This document shows positions 49,501 through 57,760 of a DNA stretch of 64,000 nt, piece after piece; the stretch's first letter is position 1, and the number at the start of each line of letters is the position of its first letter. The position numbers and the translations under genes were made by a program. This DNA comes from Pseudomonas fragi (GTDB taxonomy: Bacteria > Pseudomonadota > Gammaproteobacteria > Pseudomonadales > Pseudomonadaceae): positions 4,821,001-4,885,000 of the forward strand of contig NZ_CP104861.1 of assembly GCF_025426255.1 (NCBI RefSeq). Direction: 5' to 3'. The notes beneath the pieces were generated by a model. It was not told the DNA's origin and made no database searches. It worked only from the letters and a program-made list of their open reading frames with translations.

Positions 49501-50811
49501 CTCCGTTACAAAGTGCGACGCATAGTGGGGCACTGGGAGATAAAACATCGTATATCCAGCACCACAAAGCGCTGGGAACCCTTGGTGCGCAGCCGCGCCG
49601 AGCTGCCTGTGAGCTCACCAGAGGTTCCATACAGCGCTTACGATCTGCCTGCAGAGCACCAAGCCATTGTCAGGGAGCTCGTTGTTGGCAACGACAAGCT
49701 ACTGCAGACCGACTATGTCTCCCCCCACCCCAACCTTCAGATATCCAGCCATTTCTTTAAAACACTGCGGGTCAAACTACTGTTGGACGCCCAGGCCTTC
49801 CTCAAGGCAGTTCCCCCCCGGCAGCGGGCCGTACGACCTTTTCTAACGCAGGACATCTCGCCAGAGAACCTGTTCAACGAGCTGTACGAACAGTCTCAAG
49901 GCGTGATTCTAGGTGAGAGCCACTCCCAGCTCTCGGCCAAAAAAATCCTGATCACCCAGATGGATGCAATCAAAAACAACGACGTGGGGGTGATCTTCCT
50001 CGAACATCTGCAAACGGATGTGCATCAGGGCATGCTGGATGACTTCTTTACTACGCAAAAAATGCCATCGGAGCTGGACGTCTTTCTCAAAGCCCAGGAT
50101 GCCGGGCACCAAATCAACCCTTTGAGTGAGTACACCTATAGCCGATTGGTCCGCGAAGCTATCCACCATCGCATTCCGATCAAGGCCCTGGACTGCGTGG
50201 CCAGTTATCATGTCAACGGGATGCGTACTCGCTACCCCGATGTCAATCGCACTGAAATGTTCAACTACTTCGCCACGCAGGTAATCCGCGGACATTTGGC
50301 ACAAAACCCCCATCAAAAATGGATAGCCCTTACCGGTAATAGCCACATCAATACGTATCAAGGTGTGCCAGGGCTCGCCGAGCTGGAAGGTGCGATAGGT
50401 ATATCTCTCTCCGATGCCACTCCCGGCCATGGCCTCGGCCTACTTCAGGATCTCGCTGTGATCGTGCCTCCGACGGTATGGCATCCAGGGCACATTTTAT
50501 TGAAAGCCGACTACTGGCTGGAAGTGGAGATACCCGGTACACCGCTACGACCGCACACCCGGACTGCGGCACAGATCGACATAAAACTCAGCCAGCCGGG
50601 CATGTACCTGCTGCAAAATGTCCCAGTGGAAGGCCCCTATCTGATCCATCGTGCCAATAGTCGACAAATTGCTCGCACACGCTTGCAAGTCGACGAAGGC
50701 AAAGTGTTTATCGATCGTCCCGATTGGACCGATATTCATCTCAAACGCTATGACTACCTTGAGTTCCTGATTGCAGACCTGAAAAAACTGGGTCTGCAAC
50801 CTGCACGCTAA
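46543..50811 (+). CDS. Toxin-like giant protein A with C-terminal GExH (ChaN/EreA/TIKI-like) domain
   Basis: A 1,422-residue protein without signal peptide. The first 700 residues match the dermonecrotic-toxin-domain type, including TRHSLSELALANVGIWDVTF near residue 490. A hydrophobic segment (VISFALPTRILLPIVAARFF) lies at about 749-770. A repeat-like part follows (VYRSHYDSLDETWRVID; GVYRVGNLSYIEQSGLVFEV). From about 1,110 comes a domain with GESH (1124), VIFLEHL (1150), IKALD and TGNSHINT (1264). This pattern resembles the metal-dependent ChaN/EreA/TIKI group and a region in Pasteurella multocida toxin. ATG 46543 has CAGGA 8 bases upstream. The closest relative in the window is gene B, which is tandem to it. 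Target and export route are unknown. Confidence 0.85.
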   Translation: MPDNLALLTQADKELSTLRQSFPDLEIAMEKSLRRYCPLLAQDACTNWLFINQAGPSEPGQSPVIISKSISMLIDQCYLDQQVPTLDQHTTKIYSYAHTLDEQDRVTAITAEQLTKFLAFVTYDLEQCVQDGLNDFWQTPRQEIKSLTPKDWLSGYVFDLIRAEATVRHADKTFDTASLDAVYQMFHSPSRPPARADFAFYSLWLNGQPAQSAVPLHGVFVITTKNLPTVVTDNSQLRVVQDEIPRTVVLFTPSQGLETFTTLTALTQELGERLKDTYQRETLLNCVLAQDRDRALAHQHVDYRPVRDKPPQTFYVEQLIDKQKRDMRHAWSMARTRKENVTLEQLNNLMDQSLNSSMLLKPASILQARHTRLHETRLPVWLKTASEANKNLWRLAVERLSHERLACETTEVFPIAQSGKKSTLLGYARLQLKQQIKADHGIEVDPDNIFISTTEALQTGAVINPVSGSGFPAGASIGRTGPTISYHTTRHSLSELALANVGIWDVTFALTARITDAQGKPHTVLTHSYIKALVRQLDVGENYKARLMYLLVNSPQARWRKERYAALKAAQLNLDLIEALLSGILTEDHAAWVQAVLDHPVDKNRPLVKGAQIKPLWLVLRYKTLPGLLVFSCTGSTQLLCYLPDAPENTWFVVASSHRDLARILSLPLFHNYLLSRVTSAQQAYIKPLFREGLDTSNTQLRIINHHAFEASYDTEALHALREADEQSTSTYESNLNTAKEAVLTAIDVISFALPTRILLPIVAARFFYQLALGYDALQRDEESEALLHFMGSISHLTDGASDFAGSSVFSRSIRARIKQPVPRLNTAGASSPVLTGLRLRTGEEYGAGVYETVSAEGTAPAQYVQDRTGNVYRSHYDSLDETWRVIDERQPDAQYRVPVHELSAGRWDIDPAPHLFSQKSGIQRAIDSAVITDVNLAGKTPDTKGVYRVGNLSYIEQSGLVFEVYSGWLGRDLYLQIPAGSSSANLRYKVRRIVGHWEIKHRISSTTKRWEPLVRSRAELPVSSPEVPYSAYDLPAEHQAIVRELVVGNDKLLQTDYVSPHPNLQISSHFFKTLRVKLLLDAQAFLKAVPPRQRAVRPFLTQDISPENLFNELYEQSQGVILGESHSQLSAKKILITQMDAIKNNDVGVIFLEHLQTDVHQGMLDDFFTTQKMPSELDVFLKAQDAGHQINPLSEYTYSRLVREAIHHRIPIKALDCVASYHVNGMRTRYPDVNRTEMFNYFATQVIRGHLAQNPHQKWIALTGNSHINTYQGVPGLAELEGAIGISLSDATPGHGLGLLQDLAVIVPPTVWHPGHILLKADYWLEVEIPGTPLRPHTRTAAQIDIKLSQPGMYLLQNVPVEGPYLIHRANSRQIARTRLQVDEGKVFIDRPDWTDIHLKRYDYLEFLIADLKKLGLQPAR

Positions 50812-50905
50812 CCAAGGTGTCCGTTGCTTATGCGCGGGCCGGTAACGGCCTGCCGTGAGGCAAGCGTTTACTTCAACCGCCCGCACTGATTAGTCGAGAG
50901 CAAGA

Positions 50906-50966
50906 CAACACATATATAAGCCCAACGCCCCAAGGCTATGGGATTTCCTGTGAACACACTTTTGCG
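50906..50966 (+). promoter_or_regulatory. Conserved upstream footprint of toxin-like gene B
   Basis: CAACACATATATAAGCCCA (50906-50924), GATTTCCTGTGA (50942-50953) and TTTTGCG (50960-50966) match the blocks ahead of gene A with offsets of 36 and 54 bases, exactly as there. The sequence between the blocks differs, so selection on the blocks is likely. Confidence 0.7.
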
Positions 50967-51005
50967 CACCCATCCGGGCGCAAGGCTCATCACAGGAAGC
51001 ATGCG

Positions 51006-54000
51006 ATGCCTGAATATCTGGAACACTTCAAAAGCCTGCCGCACGAGCTGCAGCGGCTCACCAAGGCCTTCCCCCGCCTCGACCAAGCACTGAACCATCG
51101 GCTGCGGCTGCTGTTCCCCAGGCTTTCCAGGGACGCAGCCCTTGACCAGCTCTACTTGAACTACGAAGAGCCGGCGCAACCCGGGCAGTTACCGGTGATC
51201 GCCAGCCGAACCCTTGGCGCGCTGGTCGAGCAGTGCTATCTCACCCGGGCAGTACCGACCTTTTTTCAGAACACTGCGCGCATTTACAACCACCCCCACA
51301 CCCTGGACGATCAGCACCTGACTCGCGGCATTACGGCGCCCGAGTTTGAGCAGTTGCTCGACTTCACAACCCACAGCCTTGAGCTTTGCGTTAAAGATGC
51401 CCTCAGCTATTTCTGGCAAACGCCCAATAACAATCTCGACGGCCTCACACCCAAAGCCTGGCTAACCCAGTACACCCGCGACCTGATCCTGTCCGAGGCC
51501 ACTGTGCGTCACGGCGAAAACACCCTTGCGCCCAACCCCATGGAGACGATCAAGCAGGTCTTCCCCGTTATTGGTCCTCGTTCTGCACAGCCGCCACGCA
51601 GTGCTTTCAGTTTTTATGAGGTCTCACTCGATGGTCATCCCCTGCAAGGGGGTATTCGGCTGCATGGCGTGTTCGTGATCACTCATAACAACGTGCCCCG
51701 AGCTTCCAGCGATGCCCATGACAATCGCATCGTGCAGGACGAAACGCCGCGTACCGTGGTGCTCTATACGCCGAGCAATGGCCTCGAAGCATTCACCTCA
51801 CTCAAGGCACTCAGCGAAGAAATGAGCGCGCGCCTCAGGGATGAAGTCCAGCGCGAGACGATTCTCGACTATGTGCTGGCTGCAGAACGTACGCGCGCGC
51901 TTACCCATGGACACGTGGACTTCGGCTCGATCGAGGAAGACGACGTACCGACCTTTTACAGCGACCAACTGATCGAAAAACAGAAGCACGATCTGCAACA
52001 CGCATGGGCACTTGCCCGCACCCGGAAACAGGACGCCACGCTTGAGCATTTGTCCGAGCTGATCGAACAGTCACTCAATTCAAGCTTGCCTCTTCAGCCC
52101 GCCCGCATTGTGCATGCGCGCTATGTCCGGCTGCTGGAAAGCCGGTTGCCGCAATGGCTTGTGTCAGCCTCTGATGCCGACAAAGCCCAGTGGCGTCTGG
52201 CCGTCGAGCGCTTGAATCTTGAGCGTCACGCGTCGCAGGCTCCAGACACCCAATCCCTTGCAGAAGTCGGACAAAAAAACACCCTGCTGGGATATGCAAG
52301 GGTTCAGCTCAAACAACGGATCAAAGCCGATCACGGGATAGAGATTGATCCCGACAGCATTTTCATCTCGACCACCGAAGCCCTGCAGACCGGCCCGCTG
52401 GTTTACCCTGGCAGTGGCGCCGGGCTTCCCTCGGGCTTTGCCGCCGGCGTCAGCCTGGAACGAACAGGCCACACAATTACCCACAGAACCACTCAACGAA
52501 GCCTGAGTGAATTGGCCTTGGCCAACGTAGGTATCTGGGACACAACCTTTGCTCTGACAGCACTGGTAAAGGATGCCAAGGGCAATCGCCACCCGGTTCT
52601 TACCCCGGCCTATCTGAAAGCGCTGGTGCGTCAGCTGGATATCGGCGGGCGATACAAAGCCCGACTCAATGATTTGCTGGTGAACTCTGAACAAGCCCTC
52701 TGGCGCAAGGAGCGCTATATCGACTTCAGCAAGGCTCAACTGCAACTGGACCTGCTGGAAGCCAGGTTGTCGGGCAGCTTGAGCGTCGAACATGTGGCCT
52801 GGATTCAACACGCGCTGGATCACCCCGTCGAGGCCACACGCCCCTGGTTCAACGGCAAACAAGTCAAAGTGCATCTGTTGATTCTGCGCTACAAGCCACT
52901 GCCCGGCGCGCTGGTATTCAGCTTGACCGGATCAGCCCAGCTGCTGTGCTACCTGCCCGGTGCGCCGAATAACCGTTGGTTCGTGAGCGCACATTCGCGC
53001 AATGAGCTGGCCAGACGACTGTCTCACCTCTCATTGCGCAGCTATGTACTGCAACGCGTGACGGTTGCTCAAAAGCCCTATATCAAGCCGTTGCTGGAAG
53101 CAGGAATGACGGACACCACTGTGCAACTCCAGATCATCCCTCACCATCTGCTTGAAGCCTCATACGACACAGAAGCCTTGCATGCCATCCACGAAGCCGA
53201 CGAGCAATCGACCTCCACATGGGAAAGCAACCTCAATACCGCAAAAGAAGCCGCGCTGACCGCCATCGACATCATCTCTTTTGCAATGCCGATCAAGCTC
53301 TTGCTGCCCATCGTACTGGCTCGTTTCGTCTACCAGTTGATGCAGGGTGTGGATGCGCTGCAACGGGATGAAGAGCACGAAGCACTGCTGCACTTTTTAG
53401 GCGCTATCACTCATCTGACCGACGGTGCCTCGGACTTTGCCGGTTCTGCCGTATTTGGCCAGGTGATCCGCCAGCGCGCGAAGCTGCCAGCACCTACCCT
53501 GAGCCCTGCGGCGGCGAGCCCACACGCGGCGACAGGGCTCAAACTTCGCACAGGCGACGAATTCGGTACTGGGGTCCTTGAGTCAACTTCGGTGAACAAC
53601 AAGCCCGACTATTACGTCAAAGCCAGTAATGGCCAATTGTATCGCAGCCACTATGACGCGCTGGATCAAACCTGGCGGGTGATTGACCCGCGCAAACCCG
53701 AGGCTCACTACCAACTGGCGCTTCGCGAACTGTCAGCCGGGATCTGGGATGCCAGCCCTGTTCGCTCCCTGAGCAACCAGCAGGCCGGGATTGAACGGGT
53801 GATTGAAAGCGCCAAAGTCACAGGCATTGACCTGCGCGGTAAAAATCCTGACGCACGCGGCGTGTATCGCGTTCACAACCAGCGATACATCGAACAAAAC
53901 GGCGTGGTTTTTGAAGTCAGCAGTGGCTGGCTGGGGCGTAACTGGTACCTGCAAGTACCCGCAGGCTCCCGCAGTACCAGGGTCAGTTACAAAGTGCGGC

Positions 54001-55292
54001 GCACCACGGGTTACTGGGAAATCAAACACCGCTCCGGCACCACAAAACGCTGGGAGCCTCTGGTACATGACAGCAGCGAGCTGGCGCTCAACACCGCCGA
54101 GAGCAGCTACAGCGCTTACGATTTACCGGCCAACTACAAAGTCCGCGTACAGGACTTGATCACCAACTATCCGGTGTTGTTTGACAACAGAACACTCATC
54201 CAGCATCTCGGGCTCAATGAGACCAGCCAACTGTTCTCAAGGCTACGTACCAGACTCCTGACCGATGCCCGCGCCTTTCTCAAAACCAGCCCCGTCAAGC
54301 CACGCCCCATACTTCCGGAAATACCCGCTAACACTCCACCCAAAAATCTGTTTGAACGTCTTTACGAAAACACTCAGGGCATCGTGCTGGGCGAAACCCA
54401 TGCCCAACAGTCGGGCAAACAGATCCTGTTCACCCAGATGAGCGAACTTGCAAACAATGACGTGAGAGTGCTGTTTCTCGAACACCTGCACACCGATTTG
54501 CACCAAGTACATCTGGATGCATTCTTTGAAAGCGGAAAAATGCCCGTGGCGCTGGATGATTTCCTCAGGCGACAAGACGCTGGTCACCGGCTCAACCCCA
54601 CAAGCCCCTTCACCTACAGCCAACTGGTGCGCGAAGCCCAACATTACCGCATTCGCATCAAAGCGCTGGATTGCACGGCCAGCTACAACCCCAGGATCCA
54701 GATCAGTGCAAACCCCGACCTGAATCGGTATGAAATGTTCAGCTACTTTGGCGCCCAGATGATCAACCGTTATCGGAGCCAGAACCCCACCCACAAGTGG
54801 ATCGCCCTGACTGGAAATTCCCACGCCAACACGTATCAGGGCGTGCCCGGGCTGGCAGAACTGGAGGGCGCCATCGGCGTACGTGTTTCCGATGCGGCCC
54901 CGGGCCAAGGCCACGGTTTGCAGCAGAACCTGGGGGCGGTGATACCTCCGAGCTTTGAGCAACCCGATTACCTGTTTTTGAAAAACGATTATTGGCTGGA
55001 GATCGAGTTACCCGGCATTGCGCCTGATCGACCGGCATTTTCCCAGGCACAAATCGAAGCAATGCTGGCTCAGCCCGGCGAGTTCATGTTTGGAAATTCT
55101 TCATTGGACGGCCCGGAGCTGATCCAGCGCACCCTTGACCAGGAGATCCTGCGCAGCCGAATCCAAAGCGATAACGGCCAGTTTTTTATCGAGCTTGGCG
55201 ATTGGCCAGATATCCACCTCAAGCGCTATGACATCTTTGACAGCCTGGTCAGCGACTTGAAAGAAAAAGGCATGCAGCTCGTGAACTGGTAG
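51006..55292 (+). CDS. Toxin-like giant protein B, paralogue of A
   Basis: A 1,428-residue paralogue of gene A with the same domain order and, by eye, a majority of identical residues along most of its length. Landmarks are TQRSLSELALANVGIWDTTF (near 498), the hydrophobic IISFAMPIKLLLPIVLARFV (755) and GVYRVHNQRYIEQNGVVFEV. The C-terminal domain has GETH (1129), FLEHL (1157), IKALD and TGNSHANT (1269). The likely metal or catalytic residues seen in A are all retained, so both copies appear active. ATG 51006 follows GGAAG; another ATG at 51001 is out of frame. A hairpin terminator follows. No immunity-like small gene lies between A and B. Confidence 0.85.
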   Translation: MPEYLEHFKSLPHELQRLTKAFPRLDQALNHRLRLLFPRLSRDAALDQLYLNYEEPAQPGQLPVIASRTLGALVEQCYLTRAVPTFFQNTARIYNHPHTLDDQHLTRGITAPEFEQLLDFTTHSLELCVKDALSYFWQTPNNNLDGLTPKAWLTQYTRDLILSEATVRHGENTLAPNPMETIKQVFPVIGPRSAQPPRSAFSFYEVSLDGHPLQGGIRLHGVFVITHNNVPRASSDAHDNRIVQDETPRTVVLYTPSNGLEAFTSLKALSEEMSARLRDEVQRETILDYVLAAERTRALTHGHVDFGSIEEDDVPTFYSDQLIEKQKHDLQHAWALARTRKQDATLEHLSELIEQSLNSSLPLQPARIVHARYVRLLESRLPQWLVSASDADKAQWRLAVERLNLERHASQAPDTQSLAEVGQKNTLLGYARVQLKQRIKADHGIEIDPDSIFISTTEALQTGPLVYPGSGAGLPSGFAAGVSLERTGHTITHRTTQRSLSELALANVGIWDTTFALTALVKDAKGNRHPVLTPAYLKALVRQLDIGGRYKARLNDLLVNSEQALWRKERYIDFSKAQLQLDLLEARLSGSLSVEHVAWIQHALDHPVEATRPWFNGKQVKVHLLILRYKPLPGALVFSLTGSAQLLCYLPGAPNNRWFVSAHSRNELARRLSHLSLRSYVLQRVTVAQKPYIKPLLEAGMTDTTVQLQIIPHHLLEASYDTEALHAIHEADEQSTSTWESNLNTAKEAALTAIDIISFAMPIKLLLPIVLARFVYQLMQGVDALQRDEEHEALLHFLGAITHLTDGASDFAGSAVFGQVIRQRAKLPAPTLSPAAASPHAATGLKLRTGDEFGTGVLESTSVNNKPDYYVKASNGQLYRSHYDALDQTWRVIDPRKPEAHYQLALRELSAGIWDASPVRSLSNQQAGIERVIESAKVTGIDLRGKNPDARGVYRVHNQRYIEQNGVVFEVSSGWLGRNWYLQVPAGSRSTRVSYKVRRTTGYWEIKHRSGTTKRWEPLVHDSSELALNTAESSYSAYDLPANYKVRVQDLITNYPVLFDNRTLIQHLGLNETSQLFSRLRTRLLTDARAFLKTSPVKPRPILPEIPANTPPKNLFERLYENTQGIVLGETHAQQSGKQILFTQMSELANNDVRVLFLEHLHTDLHQVHLDAFFESGKMPVALDDFLRRQDAGHRLNPTSPFTYSQLVREAQHYRIRIKALDCTASYNPRIQISANPDLNRYEMFSYFGAQMINRYRSQNPTHKWIALTGNSHANTYQGVPGLAELEGAIGVRVSDAAPGQGHGLQQNLGAVIPPSFEQPDYLFLKNDYWLEIELPGIAPDRPAFSQAQIEAMLAQPGEFMFGNSSLDGPELIQRTLDQEILRSRIQSDNGQFFIELGDWPDIHLKRYDIFDSLVSDLKEKGMQLVNW

Positions 55293-55307
55293 CCCACCAC
55301 AACACCA

Positions 55308-55334
55308 GTCAGGACAACCGTGTTTTGTCCTGAC
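55308..55334 (+). terminator. Intrinsic-type hairpin after toxin-like gene B
   Basis: GTCAGGACAA pairs exactly with TTGTCCTGAC around a 7-base loop, 16 bases after the stop codon. A short T-run (TTACTTTT) follows a few bases later. Confidence 0.75.
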
Positions 55335-55444
55335 CGGTTACTTTTGCTGGCTATCGCTCCCTCAGCCGCTAAAATGCGCGGCCTCTGCTAGCCTGATGCC
55401 CGTCGCCCGGACGGGTCGCGTCACACGGAACCGCCATAACCCTC

Positions 55445-57523
55445 ATGAAATTTTTTGTACCCGCCCGCCTTGCCTTGCTGCTGCCTGGTCTTTTTATTGC
55501 GCCCCCAACGCTGGCCGAACCGCTGGAACTCGATCCCAGCGTCATCACCGGCTCGCGCAGTGCCAGCCAAAGCTTTAACCTGCCGTATTCGGTCGACAGC
55601 ATCAGCCAGCAACAAATCAGCGACGGCCAATTGGGCATTAACGCGTCCGAGGTACTGTCCCGCGTGCCAGGGCTGGTGGTGCAAAACCGCCAGAACTACG
55701 CCCAGGACTTGCAGATTTCGTCCCGAGGCTTTGGCGCCCGTTCGGCCTTTGGCGTACGCGGCATCAAGTTGATCGCCGATGGCATCCCGGCCAGCACTCC
55801 TGATGGCCAAGGTCAGGCGGCCACGTTCAACCTCGACACTGCCGAGCGCATCGAAGTGCTGCGCGGTCCCGCCGCAACCCTTTACGGCAGCAACGCCGGA
55901 GGGGTGATTCAAATGTTCTCCCGTGACGGCGAAGGCCCACCGCGTATCGGTGCCGAAACCCTGATCGGCAGCGACGGCATGAGCAAGAATCACCTGACGG
56001 CTGAAGGCGCCACCGATGACGTGGGCTTTGTGCTCGATGCCTCGCGCATGGACACCGACGGCTACCGCGACCACAGCGCCGCACGCCGCGACCAGACCTT
56101 TGCCAAGCTCAACCTGAAGCCTGACGAAGACAGCAAGCTGGCGCTGATCTATAGCAGCCTCGAGCAAAACGGCACGCAAGACCCGCTGGGCCAAAGTTGG
56201 GCCGCCTACAAAGCCGACCCGCGCTCGGTCACACCCAATGCGATTACCTACAACACTCGTAAAAGCATCGACCATCAGCAACTGGGCCTTAACTACGAGC
56301 GCTACATCGGTGACGCCACCTTGCAGGTCAATGCCTATACCGGCACCCGTAGTGTGATTCAGTATTTGGCGATTCCCAAGGGTACGCCCAGCAACAACCA
56401 AGGCGGCGGCGTGGTTCAGTTCGACCGCAAGTTCTACGGCGGCAGCCTGCGCTGGTTGCAACCGGTATACGGCGTGCCGGGTGACCTGACCCTGATCGGC
56501 GGCCTAGACTTTGACCAAAGCCAGGACAGCCGTCACGGTTACAACAACTTCGTTGGCAACCAACTGGGCGTTAAAGGTGCACTGGTACGCGACGAAGTCG
56601 ACACCGCCCGCAGCCTCGACCCCTACGTACAGGCCAACTGGGCGCTGGACAACTGGACCGTACAGGCCGGTTTACGCTACAGCACCATGGAAATGGACGT
56701 CGACGATCAATTCTTGAGCAATGGCGACGACAGCGGCACCAAGCGCTATGAAAAAGCCACGCCCTCCATGAGCGTGATGTACGCCTTTACCCCTGAACTG
56801 CATGGATATGTGAGTGCGGGCAAAGGGTTTGAAACACCGACCCAAGCCGAACTGGCCTACTCACCAAGTGGCCAGGGCTTCAACTTTGGCCTCAAGCCTT
56901 CTGAAAGCACCCAGTATGAAATGGGCTTGAAGGCACAGATCAGTAACACGCGGATCAATGCTGCTGTATTCCAGATCACCACCGAAGATGAGCTGGTGGT
57001 ACAGAGCAACACCGGTGGGCGTACGACCTATCAAAACGCCGGGCGCACCTTGCGCCGAGGTTTCGAACTGGGCGTCGAAAGCCAGCTCAGCGAACACTGG
57101 ACCACTACCCTCGCCTACACCCGCCTGCAAGCCACCTACGACAGCGACTTCGCCAGCACCAAAGGCACCGTGGACAAAGGCAACTACCTGCCGGGCGTAC
57201 CGCAAACCACCCTGTTTGCCGAAGTGAACTGGAAACCCACGGATTGGGTCAGCACTGCAATCGAAGGCATGTACCGCAGCAAGGTGTATGTCGAAGACAC
57301 CAACACCCAAAAGGCAGCACCGGCCTACAGCGTGTTCAACTGGCGGGCGAAGTTTGAGCAAAAAGTAGAGCACTGGACCTTCCACCAAACCCTGCGCCTG
57401 GACAACCTGCTGGACCGCCAGTACGTGGGTTCGGTGATCGTGGCTGATGGCAATCAGCGCTACTACGAAGCCGCACCGGGCCGCTCGTGGTACGCGGGCG
57501 CCGGGGCGCAGTACAGCTTCTAA
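55445..57523 (+). CDS. TonB-dependent outer-membrane receptor
   Basis: A 692-residue receptor for uptake of a siderophore or other ligand across the outer membrane. It has a signal peptide (KFFVPARLALLLPGLFIAPP-TLA), then a plug domain with SEVLSRVPGLVVQNR, SSRGFGARSAFGVRGIKLIA and RIEVLRGPAATLYGSNAGGV. The barrel ends in RYYEAAPGRSWYAGAGAQYS-F with the terminal Phe typical of outer-membrane proteins. It lies between toxin-like gene B and the truncated paralogue, on the same strand. No regulator, Fur box or transport genes are visible beside it, so the ligand is unknown. Confidence 0.93.
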   Translation: MKFFVPARLALLLPGLFIAPPTLAEPLELDPSVITGSRSASQSFNLPYSVDSISQQQISDGQLGINASEVLSRVPGLVVQNRQNYAQDLQISSRGFGARSAFGVRGIKLIADGIPASTPDGQGQAATFNLDTAERIEVLRGPAATLYGSNAGGVIQMFSRDGEGPPRIGAETLIGSDGMSKNHLTAEGATDDVGFVLDASRMDTDGYRDHSAARRDQTFAKLNLKPDEDSKLALIYSSLEQNGTQDPLGQSWAAYKADPRSVTPNAITYNTRKSIDHQQLGLNYERYIGDATLQVNAYTGTRSVIQYLAIPKGTPSNNQGGGVVQFDRKFYGGSLRWLQPVYGVPGDLTLIGGLDFDQSQDSRHGYNNFVGNQLGVKGALVRDEVDTARSLDPYVQANWALDNWTVQAGLRYSTMEMDVDDQFLSNGDDSGTKRYEKATPSMSVMYAFTPELHGYVSAGKGFETPTQAELAYSPSGQGFNFGLKPSESTQYEMGLKAQISNTRINAAVFQITTEDELVVQSNTGGRTTYQNAGRTLRRGFELGVESQLSEHWTTTLAYTRLQATYDSDFASTKGTVDKGNYLPGVPQTTLFAEVNWKPTDWVSTAIEGMYRSKVYVEDTNTQKAAPAYSVFNWRAKFEQKVEHWTFHQTLRLDNLLDRQYVGSVIVADGNQRYYEAAPGRSWYAGAGAQYSF

Positions 57524-57553
57524 TAAACCCGCGACCTGCGGCTACCCAATGTA

Positions 57554-57671
57554 GAGACTCTGTTCTAGGTCAAGCCCCCCAGTTGGAGCGAGCCTGCTCG
57601 CGAATGATCTTCGCGAGCAGGCTCGCTCCCACGCTTGAAGTATCTCTGTAGCTACTCTGTTCCCGGTCAAG
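57554..57671 (-). repeat. Composite REPIN with extended flanks, copy 2 plus partial tandem flank
   Basis: The unit seen at 29.5 kb recurs in reverse orientation (GAGACTCTGTTCTAGGTCAA, REPIN arms, then CTTGAAGTATCTCT). Directly after it, at 57648-57671, a second partial copy of the outer flank (TAGCTACTCTGTTCCCGGTC) begins. The truncated toxin-like gene starts about 90 bases further on. Confidence 0.85.
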
Positions 57672-57760
57672 CACTAGCGAGGCGTCTGAATTTACGACTG
57701 CTTCGCAGCCGGACGCAGCCTCGCTGCGCTCCTCAGCGGCTACAAAAAGCGATCAGGCGT

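Noticed and set aside
57635..57760. Start of the truncated toxin-like gene at 57635
   Set aside because: The first 42 codons translate the flank of a REPIN and other repeat sequence; similarity to the paralogues begins only at 57761.
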